Notes under the pieces: model-generated
The model's database searches: none
Seen by the model: only the letters and a program-made list of their open reading frames with translations
What the model was told of the DNA's origin: nothing
Made by a program: the position numbers and the translations under genes
Shown: piece by piece, positions 41,870 to 49,917 of the stretch
Layout of the letters: the number at the start of each line of letters is the position of its first letter
How positions within the stretch are numbered: position 1 is the stretch's first letter
NCBI GenBank assembly: GCA_963840095.1
Contig: CAWIXN010000012.1
Coordinates: 930,001 to 994,000 of the forward strand
Source of the DNA: DATBGO01 sp963840095
GTDB lineage: Bacteria; Actinomycetota; Actinomycetes; Streptosporangiales; Streptosporangiaceae
Length of the DNA: 64,000 nucleotides
Direction of reading: 5' to 3'

Positions 41870-42724
41870 TTGACTTCTGAAGATGATCGGCTGGCCCATG
41901 ATCTGGCGGAACAGGCCGGACAGCTGCTGGTGGCGCTCAGGGAAGCCGGCGGTGACGCCCGTCGCCTGCGGCGCGACGGCGACCGGCGATCCCATGAGTT
42001 CATCGTCGGCCGGCTCGCCGAGGCCAGGCCCGGCGACGCGGTGCTCTCCGAGGAGGGCCGGGTCGACGATCCGGCGCGGCTGAGCGCTGACCGCGTGTGG
42101 ATCGTGGACCCGCTCGACGGGACCAGGGAGTTCGGCGAGCCAGGGCGGACCGACTGGGCCGTGCACGTGGCATTGTGGGAGCGGGGCGAGCTCACCGCGG
42201 GCGCGGTCGCGCTGCCGGCCCAGGGCAAGGTCCTATCCACCCTCAGCCAGGAGCGCGGCGTCCAGGCCGCCCCGCCGGGTCCCCGGCCCAGGCCGCCCGG
42301 CGGCCAGGACGACCCGACCGAAGCCGAGCCCGGCGCGCCCGCATCGGCCCCCGACCGGCTGGTCGCGGCCGATGGCCAGCTCAAGTTCGTGGTTAGCCGG
42401 ACCAGGCCGCCCGATTTCGTGCAGCGGCTTGCTGACCAGACCGGCGCGGCGCTGGTGCCGCTCGGCTCGGCTGGGGCGAAAGCCGCCGTGGTGATCTGCG
42501 GGGCGGCTGACGCGTACGTGCACAGCGGCGGTCAGTACGAGTGGGACTCGGCGGCGCCGGTCGCCGTGGCCAGGGCCGCCGGACTGCATACCTCGCGGAT
42601 TGACGGATCGAAGCTTCGCTACAACCAGGCTGAGCCCTCGGTGCCGGATATCCTGATCTGTCGAGCCGCGCTTGCGGACAGGCTGCTCGAGGCGATCAGT
42701 TCCGTCCGGCGCCCGCCCGACTAG
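41870..42724 (+). CDS. cysQ: 3'(2'),5'-bisphosphate nucleotidase, CysQ-like
   Basis: A 284-residue inositol-monophosphatase-fold enzyme. The metal-binding elements are SEEGRVDD and WIVDPLDGTREF, and the C-terminal element is GGQYEWDSAAPVAVARAAG. CysQ hydrolyses PAP (and PAPS) to AMP, removing the by-product of sulfotransferases and PAPS reductase. An Arg/Pro/Gly-rich insertion (about residues 135-165) is not typical. The TTG start at 41870 has GGAGAG nine bases upstream. Its position directly before cysDN, and the sulfotransferase 16 kb on, support a role in sulfate activation rather than inositol metabolism. Confidence 0.88.
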   Translation: MTSEDDRLAHDLAEQAGQLLVALREAGGDARRLRRDGDRRSHEFIVGRLAEARPGDAVLSEEGRVDDPARLSADRVWIVDPLDGTREFGEPGRTDWAVHVALWERGELTAGAVALPAQGKVLSTLSQERGVQAAPPGPRPRPPGGQDDPTEAEPGAPASAPDRLVAADGQLKFVVSRTRPPDFVQRLADQTGAALVPLGSAGAKAAVVICGAADAYVHSGGQYEWDSAAPVAVARAAGLHTSRIDGSKLRYNQAEPSVPDILICRAALADRLLEAISSVRRPPD

Positions 42725-42807
42725 GCGTGCGCCGGCTCACGCCGCCCCTGCGGGGCGGACGGTCCTGCCGTCCGACCCGCCCGGCACGACAACCTGGAGT
42801 CTCACTG

Positions 42808-43725
42808 ATGGCGCAACGTTCCGACTACCTGCTCTCCCAGATCGATGTCCTTGAGGCCGAGTCCATCCACGTGATGCGCGAGGTGGCCGCCGAGTTCGAG
42901 CGGCCGGTGCTGCTGTTCTCTGGGGGCAAGGACTCGATCGTGATGCTCGCCCTGGCGCAGCGCGCGTTCCGGCCGGCCCGCATCCCTTTCCCCATCATGC
43001 ACGTGGACACCGGCCACAACTTCGCGGAGGTCCTGGAGTTCCGTGATCGCCGCGCCGCTGAGCTCGGCGCCCGGCTGATCGTCGCCTCGGTCCAGGAGTC
43101 GATTGACGCCGGGAAGGTCGTCGAGGAGACCGGCCGCTGGGCGAGCCGCAACCGGCTGCAGACCACGACCCTGCTCGATGCCATCAACGAGCACAAGTTC
43201 GACGCGGTCTTCGGCGGTGCTCGCCGGGACGAGGAGAAGGCCCGGGCCAAGGAGCGAGTGTTCTCCTTCCGAGACGAGTTCGGTCAGTGGGACCCGAAGA
43301 ACCAGCGGCCCGAGCTGTGGAACCTGTACAACGCCCGGATCCGCAGGGGCGAGCACATCCGGGTGTTCCCGCTATCGAACTGGACCGAGCTCGATATCTG
43401 GCACTACATAGACACTCAGGAGCTGGAGATCCCGTCCATCTACTTCTCGCATCAGCGGCCCGTCTTCGAGCGTGACGGAATCCTGCTGGCGGACGGGCCG
43501 TTCGTGACGAGGGGCGATGACGAGCAGGTCTTCGAGACCAGCGTCCGGTACCGGACGGTCGGCGATATGAGCTGTACGGGTGCCGTCGAGTCCACCGCCT
43601 CGACCATCGCGGAGGTAATCGCCGAGATCGCGGCGACCCGCATCACCGAGCGGGGCCAGACCCGTGCGGACGACCGCGCCAGCGAGGCAGCCATGGAGGA
43701 TCGCAAGCGGGAAGGCTACTTCTGA
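42808..43725 (+). CDS. cysD: sulfate adenylyltransferase subunit 2
   Basis: A 305-residue PP-loop ATP pyrophosphatase, the catalytic subunit of ATP sulfurylase. It has LLFSGGKDSIVML (PP-loop), MHVDTGHNFAEVLEFRD, FGGARRDEEKARAKERVFSFRDEFGQWDPKNQRPELWNLY (read in pieces), PLSNWTELDIWHYI and GDMSCTGAVES. It forms APS from sulfate and ATP with CysN. ATG 42808 has CTGGAG eight bases upstream; an in-frame extension to 42727 is unconserved. The stop overlaps the cysN ATG by one base, so the two are translationally coupled. Confidence 0.96.
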   Translation: MAQRSDYLLSQIDVLEAESIHVMREVAAEFERPVLLFSGGKDSIVMLALAQRAFRPARIPFPIMHVDTGHNFAEVLEFRDRRAAELGARLIVASVQESIDAGKVVEETGRWASRNRLQTTTLLDAINEHKFDAVFGGARRDEEKARAKERVFSFRDEFGQWDPKNQRPELWNLYNARIRRGEHIRVFPLSNWTELDIWHYIDTQELEIPSIYFSHQRPVFERDGILLADGPFVTRGDDEQVFETSVRYRTVGDMSCTGAVESTASTIAEVIAEIAATRITERGQTRADDRASEAAMEDRKREGYF

Positions 43726-45038
43726 TGACTTCGGCATCAACGCCGGTGCAGGCTCCCAGCCCGATCGGCCGGCATATGGACATCTTGCGGCTGGCCACGG
43801 CCGGATCGGTGGACGACGGGAAGAGCACGCTGATCGGGCGGCTGCTGTACGACTCGAAGGCAATCTTCGAGGATCAGCTGGCTGCGGTCGAGCGGACCAG
43901 CAGGGAGCGCGGCGAGGAGTACACCAACCTCGCGCTGCTCACTGACGGCCTGCGGGCCGAGCGCGAGCAGGGCATCACCATCGACGTGGCGTACCGGTAC
44001 TTCGCGACGCCGCGGCGGAAATTCATCATCGCCGACACCCCAGGCCACATCCAGTACACGAGAAACATGGTGACCGGCGCCTCCACGGCTGACCTCGCGA
44101 TTGTCCTGGTTGACGCCCGCAATGGGCTGACCGAGCAGAGCAGGCGGCACGCATTCCTGACCACCCTGCTGCGGGTACCGCACCTGGTACTCGCGGTCAA
44201 CAAAATGGACCTCGTGGACTACGACGGCGCGGTGTTCGAGCGGATCACCGAGGAATTCGCCGCGTTCGCGACCAAGCTGGAGATCGGGGATCTCACCTTT
44301 ATCCCGATCTCGGCGCTGCATGGTGACAACGTCGTACAACGGTCGGCCAATATGCAGTGGTATGACGGCCCGTCGCTGCTGCACCACCTGGAGCATGTGC
44401 ATATCGCGTCCGACCGGAACCTGATCGACGTCAGGTTCCCCGTTCAGTACGTGATCCGGCCGCACCAGGCCACCGATCCGCAGCTGCACGACTACCGCGG
44501 TTACGCGGGCCAGGTGGCGGGCGGGGTACTCAAGCCCGGCGATGAGGTGCTGCATCTGCCGTCGGGCCTGACCACGACGATTTCGCGGATCGACACCGCG
44601 GCGGGCCCGGTGGCCGAGGCGTTCCCGCCGATGTCGGTGACCCTGCTGCTCGCCGACGACCTGGACGTTTCCCGGGGCGACCTGTTCTGCCGCCCGCACA
44701 ACCAGCCTGCCGTGACGCAGGACGTCGAGGCGATGGTCTGCTGGATGAGCGACGTCAGGTCCCTCACCCCGCAGAGCAGGCTGATCGTCAAGCACACTAC
44801 TCGCAGCGTCAAGGCCATCGTGCGGGACCTGCACTACCGGCTCGATGTGAATACCCTGCACCGGGACGAGTCGGCCACTCAGCTCACCCTGAACGAGATC
44901 GGCAGGGTGACGTTGCGGCTCACCCAGCCGGTATTCTGCGACCCTTACAGCCGCAACCGGATGACGGGCGGCCTGATCCTCATAGACGAGACGTCCAACG
45001 TGACGGTGGGCGCCGCGATGATCACTGACCCGGGATGA
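43725..45038 (+). CDS. cysN: sulfate adenylyltransferase subunit 1 (GTPase)
   Basis: A 437-residue EF-Tu-like GTPase that drives APS synthesis by CysD. G1 is GSVDDGKST, G2 lies near REQGITIDVAYRYF, G3 is DTPGH, G4 is NKMD and G5 is near PISALHGDNV. Two beta-barrel domains follow. It ends without a fused APS kinase (CysC) domain, and no cysC is seen nearby, so PAPS synthesis needs a kinase elsewhere in the genome. It is followed by a strong hairpin before the convergent glycoside hydrolase gene. Confidence 0.95.
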   Translation: MTSASTPVQAPSPIGRHMDILRLATAGSVDDGKSTLIGRLLYDSKAIFEDQLAAVERTSRERGEEYTNLALLTDGLRAEREQGITIDVAYRYFATPRRKFIIADTPGHIQYTRNMVTGASTADLAIVLVDARNGLTEQSRRHAFLTTLLRVPHLVLAVNKMDLVDYDGAVFERITEEFAAFATKLEIGDLTFIPISALHGDNVVQRSANMQWYDGPSLLHHLEHVHIASDRNLIDVRFPVQYVIRPHQATDPQLHDYRGYAGQVAGGVLKPGDEVLHLPSGLTTTISRIDTAAGPVAEAFPPMSVTLLLADDLDVSRGDLFCRPHNQPAVTQDVEAMVCWMSDVRSLTPQSRLIVKHTTRSVKAIVRDLHYRLDVNTLHRDESATQLTLNEIGRVTLRLTQPVFCDPYSRNRMTGGLILIDETSNVTVGAAMITDPG

Positions 45039-45042
45039 GCGA

Positions 45043-45078
45043 GCGGGCCACCGCGGCGCTGCCGCCGCGATGACCCGC
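45043..45078. terminator. hairpin between convergent cysN and the glycoside hydrolase gene
   Basis: Outer arms GCGGG (45043-45047) and CCCGC (45074-45078), inner perfect stem CGCGGCG (45052-45058) / CGCCGCG (45063-45069) with a 4-nt loop. It sits directly after the cysN stop and before the stop of the opposite gene, and could act in both directions. Confidence 0.65.
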
Positions 45079-45092
45079 CCTCCCGCGTCGCG

Positions 45093-46430
45093 TCAGCCGG
45101 CGGTGATGGTGGCCGCCGTTTCTGCTGTCGCACTGCCGTGGGCGTTGCTGGCCACCACGAGAATCGGGTAATGCCCCGGGGCGAGCGGCTGCCCGTGGCC
45201 GTCGTAGCCGTACCACCACAGCGTGGTCCTGCCGTCCGAGCCTGGCCGGGCCAGTTCGCGCACCACCGCCCCCTCGCTGTTCAGGACGCAGATGGTGACG
45301 TCGGAACTCTGGCTGACCTTGAAAGCGATCCTGATATGGCTCGCGCCATCCACCGTGAGCGCCGCCGGACTCACCGCAAGTCCGGTGACCCGCAGAGCAG
45401 CCGGGGCCGACGGTGCCGTCGGCGTCGGGGTCGGGCTGGATACCGGGCCCGAGACCGGGATGTTCTCCGCGGACTTGGCCACGATGGACCGCCAGGCCGA
45501 GATCGAGGCAGCGTCGTTCAGCACGGTCCAGGGATAGCCCGGCGAGTTGAACAGGGTTCCGAACAGGGCGCCCACGCTGGTCATGTAGCTGGCCACCTCG
45601 GCCAGCCAGGCCGGCCTGCCGCTCGGAGTCCCCAGCGCGAACTCGGCAAAACCGAAGGGCAGGCCCACGCTCCTGGACGCGGCCACCGCCGGGCCCATGA
45701 AGTCGGCGGGCGGGGTCGGCTGCGGGTTATTGTCCTGGACCGTCCCGGCCGGGTAGGCGTCCCAGCCAAGCGTGCTGATGACCCCGCCGCCCGGCAGGTA
45801 GTTCTTCCAGTTGCGGCCCGACGCCGGATTGAGATCCCAGTTGGTCAGTATGAGCGTGGAGTGCAGGTAAGGATTGTGCGCCGCGTCGGCGAGCGAGACG
45901 ATATGCGCCCAGGCGGCCCGGTAGTCCGACATCGAGAATTGACCGGATGCGATGTACTGCTCAGGTTCCGGATAGTAAGAATAATAGATGGCATGCCCGG
46001 CCGGCGCGGTGTCGAAGAAATGCGATAGGGTGGAATTGTCGGCACCGGAGAGAATGGAGCCGGGCGCGCCATTGAAGCTGACGACCACCGCCGACTTGTT
46101 AATCCCCGTGGCGTCGGTGGTCCACGCATTGGCATCGGGCAGCGCCCGGAAATACATGCGGAAAATCGGCATGTGGCCGAACTCGGATGTCGCCTGCGCG
46201 AGGGCGCCGGGGCTGGAGGCCGACGCGCCGAACAGCGGGGTGGTTGTGCTGTCCGAGGTCAGCTGGCCCGCGGGCCGGCCGGCGGCCAGGGCGACCGCGG
46301 TGCCCACCACGACGGCGATGGCCGCTGCGATCGCGAGCCACCTAAATCGTCGTGCTCCGGTACGTTCTCGGGTAGTCCCGGTGGCCCGATCTGCCCGTGA
46401 ATGACTGGATGTGTGCCTGCTGCGGGGCAT
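45093..46430 (-). CDS. secreted GH26-like glycoside hydrolase under a c-di-AMP riboswitch
   Basis: A 445-residue exported protein with a basic N-terminus and a signal-anchor helix at about 30-50. A TIM-barrel-like domain spans about 85-330. Candidate acid/base Glu lies in YYSYYPEPEQY and candidate nucleophile Glu in PFGFAEFALG; GWDAYPAG and the final TVLNDAASISAWRSIV resemble GH26-type mannanase relatives. After a Pro/Thr linker, a FlgD-like Ig domain (RIAFKVSQSSDVTICVLN...WYGYDGHG) closes the protein. It probably trims an extracellular or wall polysaccharide; the substrate is unknown. The transcript leader is a c-di-AMP riboswitch, and AAGGAGAGGAG directly precedes the ATG. Confidence 0.72.
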   Translation of the reverse strand: MPRSRHTSSHSRADRATGTTRERTGARRFRWLAIAAAIAVVVGTAVALAAGRPAGQLTSDSTTTPLFGASASSPGALAQATSEFGHMPIFRMYFRALPDANAWTTDATGINKSAVVVSFNGAPGSILSGADNSTLSHFFDTAPAGHAIYYSYYPEPEQYIASGQFSMSDYRAAWAHIVSLADAAHNPYLHSTLILTNWDLNPASGRNWKNYLPGGGVISTLGWDAYPAGTVQDNNPQPTPPADFMGPAVAASRSVGLPFGFAEFALGTPSGRPAWLAEVASYMTSVGALFGTLFNSPGYPWTVLNDAASISAWRSIVAKSAENIPVSGPVSSPTPTPTAPSAPAALRVTGLAVSPAALTVDGASHIRIAFKVSQSSDVTICVLNSEGAVVRELARPGSDGRTTLWWYGYDGHGQPLAPGHYPILVVASNAHGSATAETAATITAG

Positions 46431-46434
46431 GAAA

Positions 46435-46590
46435 CTCCTCTCCTTGGCCGCCTACCGGGTTAGCTGACGGGTTCGGGCCAGGAGTAGCCCTACAGCGAGC
46501 CGGCCGCCCAGGCGGTCGCGGCACGCCGATTCACCCCGGGGAGACATGGGTCCCCGGCTCCCTGGCCGCTCCAGGGATTCGGCGGGTGTG
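46435..46590 (-). ncRNA. c-di-AMP riboswitch (ydaO-yuaA class)
   Basis: Read on the minus strand, the leader carries the conserved boxes of the actinobacterial ydaO class in order and spacing: GCCGAATCC (46583-46575), GGGGACCCA, GGGGTGAATCGGC (46537-46525), GTAGGGC, CCGAACCCGTCAGCTAACC (from 46476) and CGGTAGGCGG. The ribosome-binding sequence AAGGAGAGGAG follows, with the ATG at 46430. In actinobacteria this class normally represses cell-wall hydrolase genes when c-di-AMP is high. Assigned by recalled consensus, not by a covariance search. Confidence 0.85.
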
Positions 46591-47459
46591 CCGCCCGCCC
46601 AGCAGGGCGGACAGCAGCGGGTATCAGCGTTGGACATTAACGGAAACGGAGTGCCGCGGCAGCGGAAACGAGCTAATTTCCTCATCTTCCGCCGATCCCG
46701 GTGCCCGCGGCCTGAACGTTGCGGAGCGTCATTACCCGTCACCGGGACCGGCCGGTCAACATCTCATCCCTGCGGTATCACGTAACAGCAGGTCAGCCGC
46801 TTCGCACCGGATGGGCCGGCCAGTGCGCGTGATCTGCGCGTGATGTGCTCTAGACAACGGCTCAGCGGCGCAGCACAATATGTATCCGTTCCTGCCGGAT
46901 GTGCCCGGTGCCTGCGGCCACGCGCCGCGTAATCGTCGCGCTGACCGCGGCGCGCGCCGTCGCATTCTGGTCGGCGCGGTCCGGCGCGGCCCCCAGGTCT
47001 CGCGGCGCTTGCGAGGCCGCCGAGCGGGCAGCAGTCCGCCATCCGGCGGCCGCGAGGCAGGACCAGCCGGGCGAGCGCAGCAGGAGCAGCGATTCTGGGG
47101 GAATGCTGGTGAGATCCTGAGAAACAATGATTTTCCAGCATCTCACCCCCTGCGACCGAGTCGACACGCTTAGACTGATCGGCAATGGCCTGCCCCCTCT
47201 TGCTCACGTACCGATAGAAAAATGTCAACCATCCCGTTTGGATGCGCGTCTGACGTCTATGGCTGAAAGGTGACACTGAGGCGAACACGGGGTGGCGCGC
47301 CCCGGTGGTGGATGGCGGGCACGTGAGCGGGTGCCGGGCCGGACCGTCATCGCCTTAGCGACATCAGCCAGGCCTATCGGTGGTGGTCGCGTGTCTGGAC
47401 GCCCGCGCGTTCGGACCCGCTCGTTCGCAGGAAGATCTAGGCCCGAGAGAGGGGTGCAC
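46591..47459. other. 870-bp gene-free region between divergent transcription units
   Basis: Open frames here have no domain and poor codon structure. AT-richer stretches at 46640-46690 and 47110-47230 may hold the divergent promoters for the riboswitch leader and the polysaccharide operon. An inverted repeat (GGTGAGAT near 47107 and ATCTCACC near 47140, overlapping TGCTGG/CCAGCA) is the main structure. GCGCGTGAT is duplicated near 46826-46845. Confidence 0.5.
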
Positions 47460-48749
47460 GTGCCGCGACGCCACAGGGCGCCGGATCCGGCGAATTATGC
47501 GTGGATCTTCGATCTGCTCTTTTCCGGCGGAACCACGGTGACATGGGCAGCCGCGGGCGAGCTTCCGGCCGGGTTCGAGCGCGCCGAGCAGTTCGCCGTG
47601 CTGTCGGCGGTCGCCGGCCGCAGCTTCATGGTGTCACTCGCCGCCCGCCCAGGTACGTGCTCGGCCCTGACGTCTTACAAGGCGCTGAGGACCGCACGCA
47701 GGCGGCTGGTACGTGACGTGCTCAGCCTCGCGGTGCAGGCCGGGCTCGCTCAGCCCGTCCTGCGGAACAAGATCGACATCGGCGTTGCCTCCGGCGCGTC
47801 CGCGGCGCAGCTCGCCGACGTCCTGCTCACCGAGCACCTGAGCGGGCTGCTGGGCGGCGGCCCGGTGATGCTGGCATTCGGCGGGGGCTCCGGCCCATAC
47901 CGCAAGCCGGTCCTGCAGGCGTTCAGCACCGACGGCACCCCGCTCGGCTACGTCAAGGTCGGCTGGAACGACTGGACGCGCGAGGCGGTCCGCCGGGAGG
48001 CCGAGGCCTTGCGGGCCTGCGCGGCGCGCCAGATCCGGATCGGCGTGCCTGACCTGCTTGACCACTCGCGCTGGCAGGGTCTCGATCTCCTGGTCACCGC
48101 GCCGCTCCCGGCCAGGGTCCGCCGGCTGCCGTCCGGCTGGCCGCTCCCCGACGTCGCCGTGCTCAGGGAGATCAGCCAGCTTTCGGCGCCCCACGCCGGC
48201 GATCTCGCCACCAGCCCGTGGTGGCGAGGCCTGCGGATGCGGATCGGGACCGGCGTCGCCGACCCGCAGTCCCGAGCCTGCCTGACGCAGATAGCGGACG
48301 CCATTGAGGGTGCCTACGGTCAGGTGCGGCTGGAGTTCGGCAGCTGGCATGGCGACTTCGTGCCGTGGAACATGGCCACCCACAACGGGCGCCTCTACCT
48401 GTGGGACTGGGAGAGCAGCGCGCCGCAGGCGCCGGTCGGGTTCGATGCGCTGCACTTCTTCTTCCAGGTGGCGTTCGTGGCCAGGCGGTGCCCGGTGGCG
48501 GAGGCGGCATCGCTGGCCAGGCGCCAGGCGCAGGCGACGCTCGACGCGCTGGGTGTGCCGGCCGGGGCCAGGGATCTGGTTACGGCCCTGCACCTCGCGG
48601 AGTTGTTCGTCCGCCACGAGGAGGCGCGCAGCAGCGCCGGCAGCATCGACGACCGTTTCTACCCGGCGGTCGGGGCAGCGCTGGAACACGCGCTCGCACC
48701 GGGCGCCGCCAGCGCGGCCTGCCACGGCGGACGGGAGCGGGCCGCATGA
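47460..48749 (+). CDS. aminoglycoside-phosphotransferase-fold protein of the polysaccharide operon
   Basis: A 429-residue soluble protein. The N-terminal 150 residues are not recognised. The C-terminal half has a kinase-like fold: PLGYVKVGWNDWTREAVRREAEAL (Lys and Glu of the N-lobe), the catalytic loop SWHGDFVPWNMATHNG and the metal motif LYLWDWESS, as in APH/choline-kinase enzymes. Such proteins phosphorylate small hydroxylated substrates, possibly a sugar. GTG 47460 has GAGAGGGG seven bases before it. Its stop overlaps the start of the PssD-like gene (ATGA), so it heads a coupled operon of four genes. The substrate is unknown. Confidence 0.72.
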   Translation: MPRRHRAPDPANYAWIFDLLFSGGTTVTWAAAGELPAGFERAEQFAVLSAVAGRSFMVSLAARPGTCSALTSYKALRTARRRLVRDVLSLAVQAGLAQPVLRNKIDIGVASGASAAQLADVLLTEHLSGLLGGGPVMLAFGGGSGPYRKPVLQAFSTDGTPLGYVKVGWNDWTREAVRREAEALRACAARQIRIGVPDLLDHSRWQGLDLLVTAPLPARVRRLPSGWPLPDVAVLREISQLSAPHAGDLATSPWWRGLRMRIGTGVADPQSRACLTQIADAIEGAYGQVRLEFGSWHGDFVPWNMATHNGRLYLWDWESSAPQAPVGFDALHFFFQVAFVARRCPVAEAASLARRQAQATLDALGVPAGARDLVTALHLAELFVRHEEARSSAGSIDDRFYPAVGAALEHALAPGAASAACHGGRERAA

Positions 48750-49195
48750 AGGTCATGCTGGTCTGCTCGGCGGGCGGCCACCTCACCCAGCTCTACCGGC
48801 TGCGGTCCTGGTGGGAAGGGCAGGACCGCACCTGGGTCACCTTTCCTGGCCCGCAGTCTGAGTCGCTGCTGGCCGGGGAGAAGTGGGCGCCTGCCTTCTT
48901 CCCCACGACCCGGAACATTCCCAACGCCATCAGGAACCTCTGGCTGGCGATCCGGGTGATCCGCGCCGAGCGGCCTGACGTGCTCGTATCCGACGGTGCC
49001 GGGGTCGCGTTTCCGTTCTTCCTGGTCGGCCGGGCGCTCGGAGTCCGTACCGTCTACATCGAGGTCTACGACCGGATCTGGCGGCCCACCCTGACCGGCC
49101 GGCTGTGCTACCCGCTCACGCAGCTGTTCCTGCTCCAGTGGCCCGAGCAGGCCGCCAATTACCCGCGCGGCAAGGTCATCGGGAGCCTGCTGTGA
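48746..49195 (+). CDS. PssD/Alg14-like glycosyltransferase subunit
   Basis: A 149-residue protein matching the Alg14/PssD family: MKVMLVCSAGGHLTQLYRL at the N-terminus, TRNIPNAIRNLWLAIRVI, VLVSDGAGVAFPFFLVGRALG, YIEVYDRIWRPTLTGRL and the final WPEQAANYP. In eukaryotes and exopolysaccharide loci this half anchors the catalytic Alg13/PssE half to the membrane and helps bind the lipid acceptor. The start overlaps the kinase-fold gene by four bases, and the stop overlaps the PssE-like ATG by one base (TGATG). Confidence 0.88.
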   Translation: MKVMLVCSAGGHLTQLYRLRSWWEGQDRTWVTFPGPQSESLLAGEKWAPAFFPTTRNIPNAIRNLWLAIRVIRAERPDVLVSDGAGVAFPFFLVGRALGVRTVYIEVYDRIWRPTLTGRLCYPLTQLFLLQWPEQAANYPRGKVIGSLL

Positions 49196-49917
49196 TGGCG
49201 CTCGCCACCGAGGCGCTCGAGCCCGCCGGACCGCGGATCGTGGTGATCGTCGGCACCGACCACCACCCGTTCGACCGGCTCATCGGGTGGACCAATGACT
49301 GGCTCGGGCGGCACCCGGAACTGACCCAGGCATTCTTCGTGCAATCGGGTGCCGCGTCGGTGGCCCCCGCCTGCCCGGGGTCGCGGTTCCTCGATCCCGG
49401 GCAGCTGGGCGCGCTGCTCGACATGGCCGACGTGATGATCTGCCACGGCGGCCCCGGATCGATCGCGGACGCCTGGGCGCGCGGGCTGGTGCCGATCGTC
49501 GTGCCGCGGCTGCGGCGCTTCGGTGAGGTGGTGGACGACCATCAGGTCGATTTCTGCCGCAAGCTCGCCGGGCTCGGCCGGATCAGGCTCGCGCAGGCAC
49601 CGGATGCGCTGGCCGAGTTTCTCGACGAGGCGGCCCGCGACTACACCCGGTTCCGGGCCGAAAGTCCCGAGGCCGACACCGAAGCGGCCGTCAAGCGTTT
49701 CGGGGAGCTCGTCGATGAGCTGGTCAGCCGGCCACGACGCCGGCTGCCCTTGATCCACCGGAGCCGGCGAGCCCGTCGGCCCGTGACCGGCGACGGCGCT
49801 GGCGCCGCCGGCGATCTGTCGCCGGGCCGGGACCCGGGAGCGAGTACCGACTGGCAGGCAAGCGGCTCGGCAGGACACGCCGGCCTCGCTGGGATGGCTA
49901 ACGAGGAGCAAGAATGA
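49195..49917 (+). CDS. PssE/Alg13-like glycosyltransferase catalytic subunit
   Basis: A 240-residue GT28 C-terminal-type domain. IVVIVGTDHHPFDRLIGW, a sugar-nucleotide-binding HGGPGSIADAWARGLVPIVVPR motif, and VVDDHQVDFCRKLAG match PssE/Alg13. With the PssD-like subunit it should transfer a sugar from a UDP donor to a polyprenyl-linked acceptor on the cytoplasmic face. The last 75 residues are a disordered Gly/Ala/Arg-rich tail. Its stop overlaps the ATG of the secreted beta-propeller/LamG gene (ATGA), tying that exported protein to glycan assembly. Confidence 0.88.
   Translation: MALATEALEPAGPRIVVIVGTDHHPFDRLIGWTNDWLGRHPELTQAFFVQSGAASVAPACPGSRFLDPGQLGALLDMADVMICHGGPGSIADAWARGLVPIVVPRLRRFGEVVDDHQVDFCRKLAGLGRIRLAQAPDALAEFLDEAARDYTRFRAESPEADTEAAVKRFGELVDELVSRPRRRLPLIHRSRRARRPVTGDGAGAAGDLSPGRDPGASTDWQASGSAGHAGLAGMANEEQE

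Noticed and set aside
46764..47288. A 174-codon minus-strand reading in the 46591-47459 gap
   Set aside because: Arg/Cys-rich with no domain, no ribosome-binding site and no conserved pattern.
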